From positions 3,437,583 to 3,501,582 of the forward strand of contig NZ_LT984803.1 of the NCBI RefSeq assembly GCF_900250115.1: a stretch of DNA of 64,000 nt. The letters are read 5' to 3'. Positions 8,795-23,196 of the stretch are shown here, in pieces (position 1 is the stretch's first letter; every line of letters begins with the position of its first letter). The stretch is from Cupriavidus taiwanensis. GTDB lineage: Bacteria > Pseudomonadota > Gammaproteobacteria > Burkholderiales > Burkholderiaceae. Under the pieces are notes generated by a model that worked only from the letters and a program-made list of their open reading frames with translations, was not told the DNA's origin and searched no databases. Position numbers and translations under genes: made by a program.

Positions 8795-8821
8795 CGCCAA
8801 CCGAGACTGCCCGAGGATTCC

Positions 8822-9949
8822 ATGACGCTCCAGGCCACGCCCCTCAACGCTATCCACCGCGCCCTCGGCGCCCGCATGGTCGACTTCGGCGGCTGGGACA
8901 TGCCGGTCAACTATGGCTCGCAGATCGAAGAACACAACGCCGTGCGCAACGACGCCGGCATGTTCGACGTCTCGCACATGTGCGTGGTCGATCTCGCCGG
9001 CCCCAATACCCGCGGCTTCCTGCGCGGCCTGCTGGCCAACAACGTCGACAAGCTGCAGACGCCGGGCAAGGCACTGTACTCGTGCATGCTCGACGAGCAC
9101 GGCGGCGTGATCGACGACCTGATCGTCTATTTCTTCGCAGAGGACCGTTTCCGCCTGGTCGTCAACGCCGGCACCGCGGTCGGCGACATCGACTGGATCC
9201 GCGCCCGCAACGACGCCACCGGCAGCGGCGTGACCATCACGCCGCGCCGTGAAGATGTCGCGCCCGCGGGCGTGCAGCCGCTGGCAATCGTCGCCGTGCA
9301 AGGTCCCAACGCCCGCGCCAGGGTGTGGAGCACGTTCCCGTCGACCCAGCCTTCCGATGCGCTCAAGCCGTTCAATGCCGTGGTGGTGCAGGACCCCGCC
9401 CTCGGCGAAGTGATGGTGGCGCGCACCGGCTATACCGGCGAAGACGGCTTCGAACTGGTGGTGCCGGCCGCCAGCGTTGCCGGCCTGTGGGAAAAACTGC
9501 AGGCTGCGGGCGTGCGCCCCGCCGGCCTGGGCGCGCGCGACACGCTGCGCCTGGAAGCCGGCATGAACCTGTACGGCCAGGACATGGATATCAAGGTCTC
9601 GCCGCTGGACGCGGGCCTGGCGTGGACCGTCGACCTGCAGAGCGAGCGCGACTTCACCGGCAAGGCGGCGCTGGCCGCCAACGGCCAGCAGCAACAGTTC
9701 CTCGGCCTGATCCTGCGTGACAAAGGCGGCGTGCTGCGCGCCCACCAGAAGGTCATCACCCCCGCCGGTGACGGTGAAATCACCAGCGGCACCTTCAGCC
9801 CCTCGCTGTCGCAATCGATCGCGTTCGCGCGCCTGCCCCGTGGCGTGAACGTGGGCGACACCGTGCAGGTGGAGATCCGCGACCGCAAACTCAACGCGAC
9901 TGTGGTTAAACTGCCGTTTGTGCGTCATGGCAAGGCACTCGTGAGCTAA
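8822..9949 (+). CDS. gcvT: Glycine cleavage system T protein (aminomethyltransferase)
   Basis: A 375-residue T-protein that moves the aminomethyl carbon of glycine from lipoyl-GcvH to tetrahydrofolate, releasing ammonia. The N-terminus ([27 protein letters not shown]), the FDVSHM segment, [12 protein letters not shown] and the C-terminal barrel ([10 protein letters not shown]) are typical. I take the ATG at 8822, since an upstream in-frame ATG at 8594 lies inside the riboswitch. First gene of gcvT-gcvH-gcvP, about 110 bases before gcvH. Confidence 0.97.
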   Translation: MTLQATPLNAIHRALGARMVDFGGWDMPVNYGSQIEEHNAVRNDAGMFDVSHMCVVDLAGPNTRGFLRGLLANNVDKLQTPGKALYSCMLDEHGGVIDDLIVYFFAEDRFRLVVNAGTAVGDIDWIRARNDATGSGVTITPRREDVAPAGVQPLAIVAVQGPNARARVWSTFPSTQPSDALKPFNAVVVQDPALGEVMVARTGYTGEDGFELVVPAASVAGLWEKLQAAGVRPAGLGARDTLRLEAGMNLYGQDMDIKVSPLDAGLAWTVDLQSERDFTGKAALAANGQQQQFLGLILRDKGGVLRAHQKVITPAGDGEITSGTFSPSLSQSIAFARLPRGVNVGDTVQVEIRDRKLNATVVKLPFVRHGKALVS

Positions 9950-10058
9950 GGGAAAGTCCCGCTCACCCAACGGTCGCCCTCGCCTGCCGGCGCGTTTTGC
10001 AATGCGCGCCGGGCAGGCATCACCCAACAAGAATCAGATCTGAATCCGGAGAACCTTC

Positions 10059-10439
10059 ATGAATTTCCCCGCTGACCTCAAGTACACCGAGTCGCATGAG
10101 TGGGTGCGCGTCGAAGCCGACGGCACGCTCACCATCGGCATCACCGACCACGCCCAGGACGCGCTGGGCGACATCGTCTTCCTGGAACTGCCCGAAGTGG
10201 GCAGGTCGGTCGGTGCCGGCGACGCGCTGGCCGTGGTCGAGTCGGTAAAGGCCGCGTCCGACATCTACGCCCCCGTGGCCGGCGAAGTGATCGCCGTCAA
10301 CGAAGCCGCCACCGCGGCGCCGGAAAGCGTCAACGCCAACGCCTTCGACGCGTGGCTGTTCAAGCTCAAGCCGGCCAACGGCGACGACGTCAACGGCCTG
10401 ATGTCGGCCGATGCCTACAAGGCCAGCGTCGGCGCCTGA
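10059..10439 (+). CDS. gcvH: Glycine cleavage system H protein (lipoyl carrier)
   Basis: A 126-residue carrier whose lipoylated lysine shuttles the aminomethyl group between GcvP, GcvT and the Lpd dehydrogenase. The lipoylation site is Lys64 in ESVKAASD, preceded by [13 protein letters not shown] ribosome site (CCGGAGAA) is eight or so bases before the ATG. Length is normal (about 125-130). Confidence 0.98.
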   Translation: MNFPADLKYTESHEWVRVEADGTLTIGITDHAQDALGDIVFLELPEVGRSVGAGDALAVVESVKAASDIYAPVAGEVIAVNEAATAAPESVNANAFDAWLFKLKPANGDDVNGLMSADAYKASVGA

Positions 10440-10537
10440 TCGCCCCGTCGGTCCCGCACACGGGATCGACACACTGCATTGCAGCGCCGCGGCACGGCTG
10501 ACCACCTGCCGCAGTGCTCCCTTCGAGGTTCTTGCCA

Positions 10538-13468
<2,931 letters not shown>

Positions 13469-13560
13469 GCCGGCATCCCGGCCACAAGCTAAGCTGTACT
13501 CAGGGCGCCGCGCAATGCGGCGCCCGCCGGCCTGGTCCGGCGTCAATCTGGAGGCCGTCC

Positions 13561-14937
<1,377 letters not shown>

Positions 14938-14992
14938 CGCCGGTGCGGCGTATCATGGCGGCGTTCCCCGGCCAAACAACAAGAGGACGGCC

Positions 14993-15730
14993 ATGCAGAC
15001 CTTCCACCAGCTGTTCGACGAGACCTCGTCCACCTTCACCTACCTGCTGATCGACGCCGCCACCGGGGACGCGCTGCTGATCGATCCGGTCGACCACCAG
15101 CTCGAGCGCGACCTGCAATTGCTGCAGCAGACCGGCGCGCGCCTGGCGTGGGTGATCGAGACCCATGCCCATGCCGACCACATCACCTCGGCCGGCCACC
15201 TGGCGCTGCAGACCGGCGCGCATACCGCGGCGCCGTCCGGCTGCGACATCAAGCCCGCGCACAAGCAGCTGATCGACGGCGACACCGTCACTTTCGGCAA
15301 GCAGGTGCTGCGCGCCATCCATACCCCCGGGCACACCGCCGGCAGCATGAGCTACCTGTGGGAAGAAGCCGGTGCCGGCGGCACGGTGCGCCGCATCTTC
15401 ACCGGCGATGCGCTGCTGATCGATGGCTGCGGCCGCACCGATTTCCAGTCCGGCGACGCCGGCACGCTCTACGACAGCCTGACCCGCAAGCTGTTCGCGC
15501 TGCCAGACGACACGCTGGTCTATCCGGCCCATGACTACAAGGGCCACAGCGTGTCCACCATCGGCCATGAACGCGCGCACAATAGCCGCGTCGCCGGCCG
15601 CACGCGCGAGCAGTTCGTCGAGATGATGCGCAACCTGAACCTGCCGCGCCCCAGGCTGATCGATGTCGCCGTGCCGGCCAACCAGCGCCTGGGCCTGCGC
15701 GACGGCGAAAGCGTGCCGCACGGCGCCTGA
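14993..15730 (+). CDS. Metallo-beta-lactamase-fold persulfide dioxygenase (ETHE1-like)
   Basis: A 245-residue protein with the metal motif THAHADH (57-63), [26 protein letters not shown] and a final YPAHDY. The [15 protein letters not shown] element with the mononuclear iron ligands is characteristic of ETHE1/PDO enzymes, which oxidise glutathione persulfide to sulfite. Glyoxalase II (GloB) lacks it. Located in the cytoplasm; a sulfur-detoxification role is inferred. A good ribosome site (AGAGGA) precedes the ATG. An OsmC-family gene follows 27 bases later. Confidence 0.85.
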   Translation: MQTFHQLFDETSSTFTYLLIDAATGDALLIDPVDHQLERDLQLLQQTGARLAWVIETHAHADHITSAGHLALQTGAHTAAPSGCDIKPAHKQLIDGDTVTFGKQVLRAIHTPGHTAGSMSYLWEEAGAGGTVRRIFTGDALLIDGCGRTDFQSGDAGTLYDSLTRKLFALPDDTLVYPAHDYKGHSVSTIGHERAHNSRVAGRTREQFVEMMRNLNLPRPRLIDVAVPANQRLGLRDGESVPHGA

Positions 15731-15757
15731 ATGCCTTCCCAACCCAGGAGTCCCTGC

Positions 15758-16231
15758 ATGTCCACCTACACCGCTGAAGTCCTGTGGCAACGCGACGGCC
15801 AGGATTTCGCCGGCAACCGCTACAGCCGCCGGCATCTGCTGCGCTTTGACGGCGGCGCCGAAGTCCCGGGCTCGTCGTCGCCGCACGTGGTGCCGCTGCC
15901 GATGTCGGATGCCAGCGCGGTCGACCCGGAAGAAATGTTCATCGCCTCGCTGTCGAGTTGCCACATGCTGTGGTTCCTGTCGCTGGCAGCAAAGCAGCGC
16001 TTTGTCGTCGACCGCTATCTGGACGCGGCCACCGGTGTGATGGAAAAGAACGCCGACGGGCGCATGGCGATGACGGTAGTGACGCTGCGCCCGCAGGTCA
16101 CGTTTGGCGGCGCGGGCGAGCCGACGCGTGAACAGCTCGACGCCCTGCACCATGCCGCGCACGAGGCCTGCTTTATCGCCAACTCGGTCAGGACAGAGGT
16201 GCGCTGCGAGCCGGTGTACGCCGGCGCCTGA
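15758..16231 (+). CDS. OsmC-family protein
   Basis: A 157-residue OsmC/Ohr superfamily protein. Conserved cysteines occur in LSSCHMLWFL and HEACFIANSV, the pair that reduces organic hydroperoxides in OsmC and Ohr. It begins YTAEVLWQRDG and its shape is closest to the OsmC-like (YhfA-type) subgroup. I take the ATG at 15758, preceded by AGGAG; an ATG at 15731 overlaps the preceding stop. It follows the persulfide dioxygenase gene, so a thiol or sulfur stress role is plausible. Confidence 0.85.
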   Translation: MSTYTAEVLWQRDGQDFAGNRYSRRHLLRFDGGAEVPGSSSPHVVPLPMSDASAVDPEEMFIASLSSCHMLWFLSLAAKQRFVVDRYLDAATGVMEKNADGRMAMTVVTLRPQVTFGGAGEPTREQLDALHHAAHEACFIANSVRTEVRCEPVYAGA

Positions 16232-16248
16232 CCCACAGGCTCACCGCC

Positions 16249-17127
16249 ATGCCCGCCAGCGTGCTGCCCGGCGCAGCGGCACCGTCGGCGCCCCCACGGA
16301 CTGCCCGGGCGCGCCTGTGGCGCTGGCTGGCCGCGCCCCTGGCGGGGCTTGCCGCAATCGCCATGCTGCAAGACCACTTCCTTTATTTCCCCGAACGCGC
16401 TTCGGTCGGCGACATGGTCACGCCGGGGTTGCGCGCGTGGCCAGGCCCGGACGACTTCCGCGGACTGGTGGCCGAGCCGCGCGGGCCGGTGCGCGCCACC
16501 GCGCTGGTGTTCCACGGCAACGCCGGGCATGCCGGGCATCGCGACTACTACGCCAGTGCGCTGGCGCCGCTGGGCGTGCGCGTGATCCTGGCCGAGTATC
16601 CGGGCTACGGGCCCCGCCCGGGCACGCTGGGCGAGCGCAGCTTCGTCGCCGACGCGGAACAGTCGATTGCACTGGCGCGCCGCCAGTACGGTGCCCCGCT
16701 GCTGCTGATCGGCGAATCGCTGGGAGCGGGCGTGGCGGCGGCCGCGGCGGCGCGCCAGCGCGACCACGTTGCCGGCGTGCTGCTGATCACACCGTGGGAC
16801 AAGCTGACGCACCTGGCCTCGCATCACTATCCCTGGCTGCCGGCCGGCTGGGTGCTGCGCGACCGCTACGACAGCGTCGCCAGCCTGGCGGGCTTAGGCC
16901 GCCCGGTGATGGTGGCGGTGGCCGAACGCGACACCATCGTGCCGGCACGCTTCGGCGAGGCGCTGCATGCGTCGCTGGGCGAACCGCGGCGGCTGGCGGT
17001 GATCCCCGGCGCCGGGCACAACGACTGGATCCGGCATGTCGACCAGGCCTGGTGGCAGGACGCCGCCGCGTTCCTGCTGGCCCCGCGCGCCGCACAAACA
17101 AATAACATCACGCCGCCAAAACACTGA
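16249..17127 (+). CDS. Membrane-anchored alpha/beta hydrolase (BEM46/YfhR-like)
   Basis: A 292-residue protein with one N-terminal hydrophobic segment (about 25-45) ending at LYFPER, then an alpha/beta hydrolase core. Motifs: oxyanion loop HGNAG (89-93), nucleophile elbow GESLGAG (Ser157), acid ERDTIVP and base GAGHNDW. The DHFLYFPE opening and the EYPGYG motif are hallmarks of BEM46/ABHD13-like hydrolases, whose substrates are mostly unknown. It starts 17 bases after the OsmC gene and is likely in the same transcript. Confidence 0.82.
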   Translation: MPASVLPGAAAPSAPPRTARARLWRWLAAPLAGLAAIAMLQDHFLYFPERASVGDMVTPGLRAWPGPDDFRGLVAEPRGPVRATALVFHGNAGHAGHRDYYASALAPLGVRVILAEYPGYGPRPGTLGERSFVADAEQSIALARRQYGAPLLLIGESLGAGVAAAAAARQRDHVAGVLLITPWDKLTHLASHHYPWLPAGWVLRDRYDSVASLAGLGRPVMVAVAERDTIVPARFGEALHASLGEPRRLAVIPGAGHNDWIRHVDQAWWQDAAAFLLAPRAAQTNNITPPKH

Positions 17128-17128
17128 T

Positions 17129-17157
17129 TTGACTTACCCCTGCGGTCCGCAAATACT
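17129..17157 (+). promoter_or_regulatory. Possible promoter of the glycine-zipper gene
   Basis: TTGACT at 17129-17134, a 17-base spacer and AATACT at 17152-17157, 86 bases before the ATG. Assigned on sequence match only. Confidence 0.4.
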
Positions 17158-17242
17158 GGCCTTCACAGAACAGGCTTGCCGACTGCGCACCGGGCGGTGC
17201 GCCCAGCCTGGCAGCGCCGACATCCTTTGGGGGAACACCATC

Positions 17243-17734
17243 ATGAAACAACGCCAGCCTCGCCAGCCGTATCTCGCGCTCGGCGCGCTGGCCATGGCCT
17301 GCGCCGTGGTGCCGGCCCAGGCCATGGCGCAAAACAAGCCGGTCGCCTACCCCGCCAAGGGCCAGAGCCAGCAACAGCAGGCCAGCGACGACGGCGCATG
17401 CTACAGCTGGGCCAAGCAGCAGAGCGGTGTCGATCCTGCCCAGGCGGCCAATGCGCCGCCGCCGGCCCAGGCCCAGAGCGGCCAGCGCGTGCGGGGTGCG
17501 GCGGGCGGCGCCGCAGCGGGAGCGGTGGCAGGAGCGATTGCGGGCGACGCCGGCAAGGGCGCGGCGATCGGCGCTGCAACGGGTACGGTCGCCGGCGGCA
17601 TGGCGCACCGCCAGTCGCGCCGCCAGGCGAATGCGGCCAACCAGCAGGCCGCAGCCAACACCAGCCAGGCGATGGGTTCGTACTACCAGGCCTGGGGCGC
17701 CTGCATGCAGGGGCGCGGCTACAGCATCAAATAG
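17243..17734 (+). CDS. Exported glycine-zipper (YMGG-like) protein
   Basis: A 163-residue protein with a signal peptide ending near AQAMAQ. A short region with Cys in DGACYSWAKQQSG and Pro/Ala-rich spacers follows. A glycine-zipper (GGAAAGAVAGAIAGDAGKGAAIG) comes next, then a Gln/Asn-rich helix and a terminal CMQGRGY segment. Families with this build are envelope proteins of unknown function. An in-frame ATG at 17036 overlaps the preceding gene and is unlikely; the ATG at 17243 has GGGGGAA upstream. Confidence 0.75.
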   Translation: MKQRQPRQPYLALGALAMACAVVPAQAMAQNKPVAYPAKGQSQQQQASDDGACYSWAKQQSGVDPAQAANAPPPAQAQSGQRVRGAAGGAAAGAVAGAIAGDAGKGAAIGAATGTVAGGMAHRQSRRQANAANQQAAANTSQAMGSYYQAWGACMQGRGYSIK

Positions 17735-17758
17735 GACCGCGCGCGGCTCGCCGCAGGC

Positions 17759-18874
17759 TCAGGACGCCCACCGGTCACACGCCTTGCGCACCGTTTCGCG
17801 CTGGCTGCGCGCATCCGCGTCGACCTGGCGCAGCCACTGGGCATCGCCGTCGCGACGCTCGGCCAGGGCGCGGATGTTGGCCAGCGCCTCGAGCGAGCCG
17901 AGCGCCTCGGCATGCGGCACCAGCGCGTCGCAGATCGACAGGATATGGTCCGCGATCGGCATGCGGGTCAGTTCGTTGGGGTGCACGTACTCGCCCTCCA
18001 GCCCGAAGCGGCAGGCCTGGAAGCGGTTGAAGGTGTACACCAGGTAGTCGTCTTCCTGCGGCATGAACGGGCGCGACAGCAGCAGGTAGCGCGCCAGCAT
18101 CTGGATATAGGCGGCGATATCGCAGGCGCGCTGCACCGTCAGCGGCGTGTCCATCACGCGGACCTCGATGGTGCCGAACTCGGGCTTGGGACGGATATCC
18201 CAGTAGAAGTCCTTCATGCTTTCGATCACGCCGGTGTTGCGCATCTTCTCGAAGTACGCGGTGAAGGCGTCCCACGTCAGCAGGAACGGCGCCCGTCCGC
18301 TCATCGGGAAGGCCGCGACCGAGTTCAGCCGCGCCGAGGCAAAGCCGGTATCGACGCCCTGCACATAGGGCGAGGACGCGGCCAGTGCGACGAAGTGCGG
18401 CACATAACGGCCGATGGCGTGCAGCAGGAACAGCGATTCGTCCGCGCTGGGGCAGCCGATATGCACGTGCTGGCCGAACACGGTGAACTGCTTGGCCAGG
18501 TAGCCGTACAGCTCGGAGATGTACTGGTAGCGCGGCGAATCGGAGATGGTGCGGTCGGACCATTGCTGGAACGGATGCGTGCCGCCGCCGGCGATGCCCA
18601 GGTTCAGCGAGTGCGAGGCCGCCACCATCAGGTCGCGCATCACGGTCAGCTCTTCCAGCGCCTGCTGGTAGCTGTGGCAGATGCCGGTGCTGATCTCGAT
18701 CATCGACGGACTGATCTCGGGCTTGATGTCGCCGGCATGCTGGGCGCCCTTGAGCGCGCGCAGCAGGTCAGGCGCGAACGGCGCCAGGTCATAGTCATGC
18801 CGGTTGACCAGCTGCAGCTCCAGCTCGACGCCGAAAGTCAGCGCCTCGGATTGCTTGAACGGTTCGAGCGACAT
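17759..18874 (-). CDS. YbdK-type glutamate-cysteine ligase (carboxylate-amine ligase)
   Basis: A 371-residue member of the GCS2 family, with [10 protein letters not shown] near the N-terminus, [11 protein letters not shown] and [11 protein letters not shown]. The family joins glutamate to cysteine or another amine with ATP; the E. coli homologue YbdK has only weak gamma-glutamylcysteine synthetase activity, so the physiological product is uncertain. I take the ATG at 18874, preceded by GGAGG. Its first base is the last base of the preceding antiporter stop (TGATG), so translation is coupled. Confidence 0.88.
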   Translation of the reverse strand: MSLEPFKQSEALTFGVELELQLVNRHDYDLAPFAPDLLRALKGAQHAGDIKPEISPSMIEISTGICHSYQQALEELTVMRDLMVAASHSLNLGIAGGGTHPFQQWSDRTISDSPRYQYISELYGYLAKQFTVFGQHVHIGCPSADESLFLLHAIGRYVPHFVALAASSPYVQGVDTGFASARLNSVAAFPMSGRAPFLLTWDAFTAYFEKMRNTGVIESMKDFYWDIRPKPEFGTIEVRVMDTPLTVQRACDIAAYIQMLARYLLLSRPFMPQEDDYLVYTFNRFQACRFGLEGEYVHPNELTRMPIADHILSICDALVPHAEALGSLEALANIRALAERRDGDAQWLRQVDADARSQRETVRKACDRWAS

Positions 18875-20100
18875 CAGCGCCCTCCTCCATTGGCCCGGAT
18901 ATCGACGCGGACTTCGCCTGCGTAGCGCAACGCCCAGGCCGCGATCACCGGACCGAAAAGTTGTTCGATGGCCAGCGCGCACAGGATGATGGCGGCCAGC
19001 GGCTGCCCCGTGCCCGGGTACAGGCGCGCGACGTCATGCATCAGCAGGTAGGCCAGGCCCGACATCGGCGCCAGCGCCAGCCCCAGTGCCATGCACTGGC
19101 GCAGGCTCAGGCCCGAGAACGAGCCCAGCGACACCACCCCGGCCAGCTTGGCGACGTGGCGCAGCACCACCAGCGCGATGGCGTAGACGCCGCCCACGGC
19201 CCAGTCCTGCGCCGTCAGCGGCAGGCCCAGCGACACCACCATGACGATGATCAGCAGGCTGCCGGCGCTGCCGAAATGTGGCGGCCACACGTGCGGCTGG
19301 TCGTCCTGGTGCTTGAACACCACGCCGGCCAGCATCAGCGTCAGCGGCATCGACAATTTTAGAACCCGGGTCAGCGCCAGCGTGAACAGCACCAGGCCCA
19401 CCAGCACCAGGAAGCTGTAGTGGTCGTCGGCCGACATGCGGCCGTAGATGGCATGGCCGAGCTTGCCCACTACCCACGCCAGCAGGCACGAGCCCAGCAG
19501 CAGGTACAGCGGGTGCAGCAGCGCGGCGCCCAGGTTGCCGTATTCCGAATGCAGCCAGCCGGTGGCGACCTGCACGATGGCGGCGGCATAGATGCTGTTG
19601 AGCGCGGCCATCGCCAGCAGCCGCTCGGTGACCTGCCCGTCCGCGCGCAATTCGTTTTTAAGCTGCAGCACGATGGTGGGCGAGGTGCTGACGGCGATAC
19701 CCCCGGCCAGGATCGCCACGCCGGGCGAGGCGCCGATCCACTGCAGCACCGCCGCCACCAGCCCCCAGGTCAGCAGGCTTTCAAAGGCACTGGTGAGCAG
19801 CAGCCAGCGGTTGGCGCGCAGCCAGGTCAGCGAAAGGCGGTGGCCGAGTTCGAACAAGGCCAGTGCCAGCGCCATATCGATCAGGATACGGGTCTGGTTG
19901 ATCATGTTCTCGTCGACGATGCTGCGGCCCAGCATGCCCGCGCACAGCCCCGCCGCGGCATAGCCGACGATGCGCGGGCAGCGCAGCCAGCGCCGGCTCA
20001 GCTCGCCCGCGAGGCCGGCGCCGACCAGGGCCAGTCCGACCCAGAACAGGCCGCCGGGCACGAGCGGGAGGCTTGGAAAAAGTTGGCTCAGTCCATTCAT
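18874..20100 (-). CDS. Cation:proton antiporter (CPA2/Kef-like) membrane domain
   Basis: A 408-residue integral membrane protein with about twelve hydrophobic segments and the Na+/H+ exchanger fold ([41 protein letters not shown]). It lacks the C-terminal TrkA-N domain of KefB/KefC. The start is the ATG at 20100, with an in-frame ATG at 20127 as alternative. It is followed with a one-base overlap by the glutamate-cysteine ligase gene. Kef potassium efflux systems are gated by glutathione, so this pairing is suggestive. Ion specificity is not readable. Confidence 0.82.
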   Translation of the reverse strand: MNGLSQLFPSLPLVPGGLFWVGLALVGAGLAGELSRRWLRCPRIVGYAAAGLCAGMLGRSIVDENMINQTRILIDMALALALFELGHRLSLTWLRANRWLLLTSAFESLLTWGLVAAVLQWIGASPGVAILAGGIAVSTSPTIVLQLKNELRADGQVTERLLAMAALNSIYAAAIVQVATGWLHSEYGNLGAALLHPLYLLLGSCLLAWVVGKLGHAIYGRMSADDHYSFLVLVGLVLFTLALTRVLKLSMPLTLMLAGVVFKHQDDQPHVWPPHFGSAGSLLIIVMVVSLGLPLTAQDWAVGGVYAIALVVLRHVAKLAGVVSLGSFSGLSLRQCMALGLALAPMSGLAYLLMHDVARLYPGTGQPLAAIILCALAIEQLFGPVIAAWALRYAGEVRVDIRANGGGR

Positions 20101-20191
20101 GGCGACATGGTAATGTAAGCACTTCACAATCCATGTCAGTGATTGTCCGACACCGCACCAAACGCCCGCCTTATTTCCGTCATCTTCCCGT

Positions 20192-20221
20192 AAAAAACGC
20201 CATCTGCAGATGGCGTTTTTT
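20192..20221. terminator. Bidirectional intrinsic terminator
   Basis: An A-run, ACGCCATCTG, then CAGATGGCGT and a T-run: a perfect palindrome with T-tracts on both strands. It ends the TPR-protein gene on the minus strand. Confidence 0.9.
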
Positions 20222-20266
20222 ACATGCCTTACATCTTCAGCCGATTCGCAGGCCGCAAGAGCCCTT

Positions 20267-22240
20267 TCAGACGCCCCACATCTTCCATACCGGCCGGGTG
20301 GCCTTCAATGCTGTCTCGACCTGCCCGTACAGCGTGCGCGTGGTGCCCTGGGCGGCGCCACGGGCACGCGCCTGGTCGAAGTAGCCCAGCGCGGCTTCGC
20401 GCTGGCCCTGACCGAGCGCGGACTGCACCGCGCGCAGGTACACCTCGGCGTCCCAGTCGTCACGCGCGGCGAAGGCGGCAACAAAGTCCGCCAGCGCAGC
20501 GTCATGGCGGCGCGCGGCGTTATGCACCAGGCCGCGCTGCACGCGCGCGCCGGCCTGGTCCTGCGGATCGCCCTCGGTCAGCGCCACCGCCTGTTCGAAC
20601 AGCGGCAGCGCGCGCTCGGGCTCGCCCAGCTCGCGCCAGACCTGGCCGAAACGGTTGTACAGCCAGGCATCCTCGACCAGCAGCGCGCGCCGCTGCTGGG
20701 TCTCGATCTCGGCCAGCGCATCGGTGCGGTCGTGCTCGTCCATGCCCGCCATGCGGGCCTGCAGCAGCGCGGCATAGTAAGCGCGCGCATGCGCCATCGG
20801 GTGCGCGGCCTCGCTGCGGGCTTCCACCGGCAGCGCGTCCAGGCGCGCATCCATGTGCGCCATCGCGGCGCGCGCGGCCTCGGCCGGCTCGGCGCCGCCA
20901 AGCGCCTTCCAGGCGGCGATCATGCGGCTGAAGGCCCAGGTCACGTCGGCCGGGTTGCGCTCGAGCGGGTAGCGGTTGAGCACCTCGCCCGCCAATTCCG
21001 CCACCTTCTGGTGCTGGCCCGCGTCGGCGTGGCAATCGAGCAGGTCGATCCAGTGCTCGATGAACTCGCTGGCGGCCATGCCCCGGCGGTGCAGCGCGAT
21101 GCGCTCGTCGGCATGCGCGGCGTCGGCCGGCAGGCTGCGCGCCAGCAGCCGGCACAGCAGCGAATAGACATGGGAGTCGGCATTGCCGCCATGGCCGGCG
21201 GCATCGCCCTGGCCCGTGGCGAAATACTGGTCGAAGCGCGCCACCCCAGCGCGCCCGGCCTGCACCAGCAGCGGACGCAGCGCGGCTTCGGCGGCGGGCA
21301 CGTCGTCGATGAATTCGCCAAGCGCCATCGCGGCGCGGTAGTAGCCGGCGCCGTCGTCGGACTGGTCGCTCAGCGTGAAGCGCAGCCACGGCTCGCGCTC
21401 GGCCGGCGCGGTGCCGCCGCTGTCGTCCCCACGCTGCGCCAGCTGGTAGCGCCAGGCCAGCTCGCGTACCTGGCTCTGCGGGTCGGGGACCTGGCGCAGG
21501 TAGACGCCGAGGTCGTCGAGCGCGCCCTGCAGATCGCCAACGCCATGGCGCAGCGGCGCGCGCAGCCGGCGCGCCTCGGGGTGGTCCGGGTGTTCGGCGA
21601 GCACGCGCGCGGCCTGGTCGGCGGCGACGGCATCGCCGGCCGCGGCATCGAGCTCGAGCAAATGCGGGTTGTCCAGCGCGACCCGGCCCAGGCAGATGCG
21701 CATCAGCGGCTCCGCCGGCACGCCGGCGGCCTCGGCGCGGGCGATGTAGTCCGACACCAGCGGCGCGATATCGTCGGCGCCCAGGTCGGGGTTGCGCACC
21801 ATCAGGTCGTACCAGTAGCGCGCGGCGCCGGCCATGTCGCCCAACCGGAGCGCCGCCAGGCCGGCGTGGAAGTGCGCGGCCCATTCTCCCGTCAGCAGGC
21901 CGCTGCGCTGCGCCGCCTCGTGCAGCCTCGGACGGGCCTCGGCATCGCGGCCCAGGCTCATCAGCATGGCGCCGTAGCGGTGCGCGATTACGCCGCGCGA
22001 GACCCAGCGGTGCGGCGGCTGCAGCGGCAGCGTGTCGAGCCGCGCCAGGGCCTCGTCCAGCACCGCCAGCGCGGCGCCGGCATCGCCGCTGTCAAAGTGC
22101 AGCCGCGCCCGCAGCGTGACGAAATCCACCACCTCGGGGCGCGCCAGCGATAACTGGTCGGCGATCTGCAGCGCTTCGGCGAAGCGCCCCTGGTTGGCTA
22201 GCCCGATGGCGTGGTCGTAGCTGGCTTCCTGCTCGGACAC
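20267..22240 (-). CDS. Tetratricopeptide-repeat protein of unknown function
   Basis: A 657-residue, Ala/Leu/Arg-rich, all-helical protein without signal peptide or membrane segment. It is built of TPR-like helix pairs: ANQGRFAEALQIADQL near the start, DSGDAGAALAVLDEAL, RDAEARPRL, then GEPERALPLFEQAVAL near the end. TPR arrays mediate protein-protein contacts. I cannot name the partner. A short ribosome site (GGAGCAG) precedes the ATG. The 266 bases upstream to 22506 show no gene. Confidence 0.8.
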   Translation of the reverse strand: MSEQEASYDHAIGLANQGRFAEALQIADQLSLARPEVVDFVTLRARLHFDSGDAGAALAVLDEALARLDTLPLQPPHRWVSRGVIAHRYGAMLMSLGRDAEARPRLHEAAQRSGLLTGEWAAHFHAGLAALRLGDMAGAARYWYDLMVRNPDLGADDIAPLVSDYIARAEAAGVPAEPLMRICLGRVALDNPHLLELDAAAGDAVAADQAARVLAEHPDHPEARRLRAPLRHGVGDLQGALDDLGVYLRQVPDPQSQVRELAWRYQLAQRGDDSGGTAPAEREPWLRFTLSDQSDDGAGYYRAAMALGEFIDDVPAAEAALRPLLVQAGRAGVARFDQYFATGQGDAAGHGGNADSHVYSLLCRLLARSLPADAAHADERIALHRRGMAASEFIEHWIDLLDCHADAGQHQKVAELAGEVLNRYPLERNPADVTWAFSRMIAAWKALGGAEPAEAARAAMAHMDARLDALPVEARSEAAHPMAHARAYYAALLQARMAGMDEHDRTDALAEIETQQRRALLVEDAWLYNRFGQVWRELGEPERALPLFEQAVALTEGDPQDQAGARVQRGLVHNAARRHDAALADFVAAFAARDDWDAEVYLRAVQSALGQGQREAALGYFDQARARGAAQGTTRTLYGQVETALKATRPVWKMWGV

Positions 22241-22506
22241 GTACTGCTCCTAAAGATTGTGCAAGTGCGGGATTATGCGCCACTGGAGCGCAGGGGCGTC
22301 AGCATCGATGGTGATCCGACGGATCCCCTCAACTGTCCAACGTCAGGTCTTGCCTGGAACGGGGCTCGGACGACTCGACACTACCATCGGAATGTTCCGG
22401 CGAGATTCGGGAAATCGGCCATATAAACCCGGTATTGCTGCGACTACGGTCAAAAGGTAAGTGCTGATGCTTGCGCGTCTATGTCGCTCCAACGACCGAG
22501 GTCACA

Positions 22507-23175
22507 ATGAAAGCCTACATCTCCGTGAGACCGTCGTATCTTGCACTGATGGCCGCCCTGCTACTAAATGTGCCCGCGCACGCGCAATGGAGGCGCCCGC
22601 CGACGGTGCCTATGCAAGTCGGCGCGAATCCGGTCAGTGCTGCTGATATTGTGGGGCGAGACCTGGATATGATCGGCCTCGGAGGGGTGGGCCATGTGGG
22701 AATCTGGACCGGAAACCTCGTCATTGAAGCACTGAACACAAGTGGCAATGCCATCAATACGAATTCCCTTTTCGATTTCAAGTCGCGCACCCGATATTGG
22801 GGTGCCGTATTTGTTGACGGGCTGGAAAAAATGCCATCGCAGCGAATGTGTACCGATGCGAGCTGCTCCTACCTGGTGGCGCTTGGCATGAAGGAAGCAA
22901 TCATACAAAACGCCCTGGTCATCAAACAGATTGGCGCCGACTACACGGTTGCGGACGGCTATATCTCGGCGCTCCCCGCTTGCTCACCACCTGCTTGCAT
23001 AAGCTATCGTCGTCCGGTACGCGGCCTCTATCGATGCGACAAATTTGTTGTGGACGCCTTTGCGCCGCTGTCGAATGTCAACCTCGAACTCTGGAACGTC
23101 ATGTCAAGGACGAATCGGCCATCCATGCTCTTTAGTTCCTTTAATGAGCGAGGCGTCGTCCTTCAGCCAAAATGA
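22507..23175 (+). CDS. Exported protein resembling permuted NlpC/P60 (papain-like) enzymes
   Basis: A 222-residue product with a signal peptide (hydrophobic LALMAALLLN, cleavage after PAHA). It carries a GHVGIW motif (His63) after GRDLDMIG, and a later CDKFVVDAF motif (Cys177). In permuted papain-fold enzymes (YiiX/LRAT-like) the histidine precedes the cysteine in just this manner, so a periplasmic amidase or hydrolase is plausible. Four more cysteines (CTDASC, CSPPAC) may form disulfides. Clearly lower GC than the flanks. The start at 22507 places the signal peptide correctly; 22471 would lengthen it. The next gene follows after 21 bases. Confidence 0.6.
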   Translation: MKAYISVRPSYLALMAALLLNVPAHAQWRRPPTVPMQVGANPVSAADIVGRDLDMIGLGGVGHVGIWTGNLVIEALNTSGNAINTNSLFDFKSRTRYWGAVFVDGLEKMPSQRMCTDASCSYLVALGMKEAIIQNALVIKQIGADYTVADGYISALPACSPPACISYRRPVRGLYRCDKFVVDAFAPLSNVNLELWNVMSRTNRPSMLFSSFNERGVVLQPK

Positions 23176-23196
23176 GTCACAGCGGAGGCTTATGTC

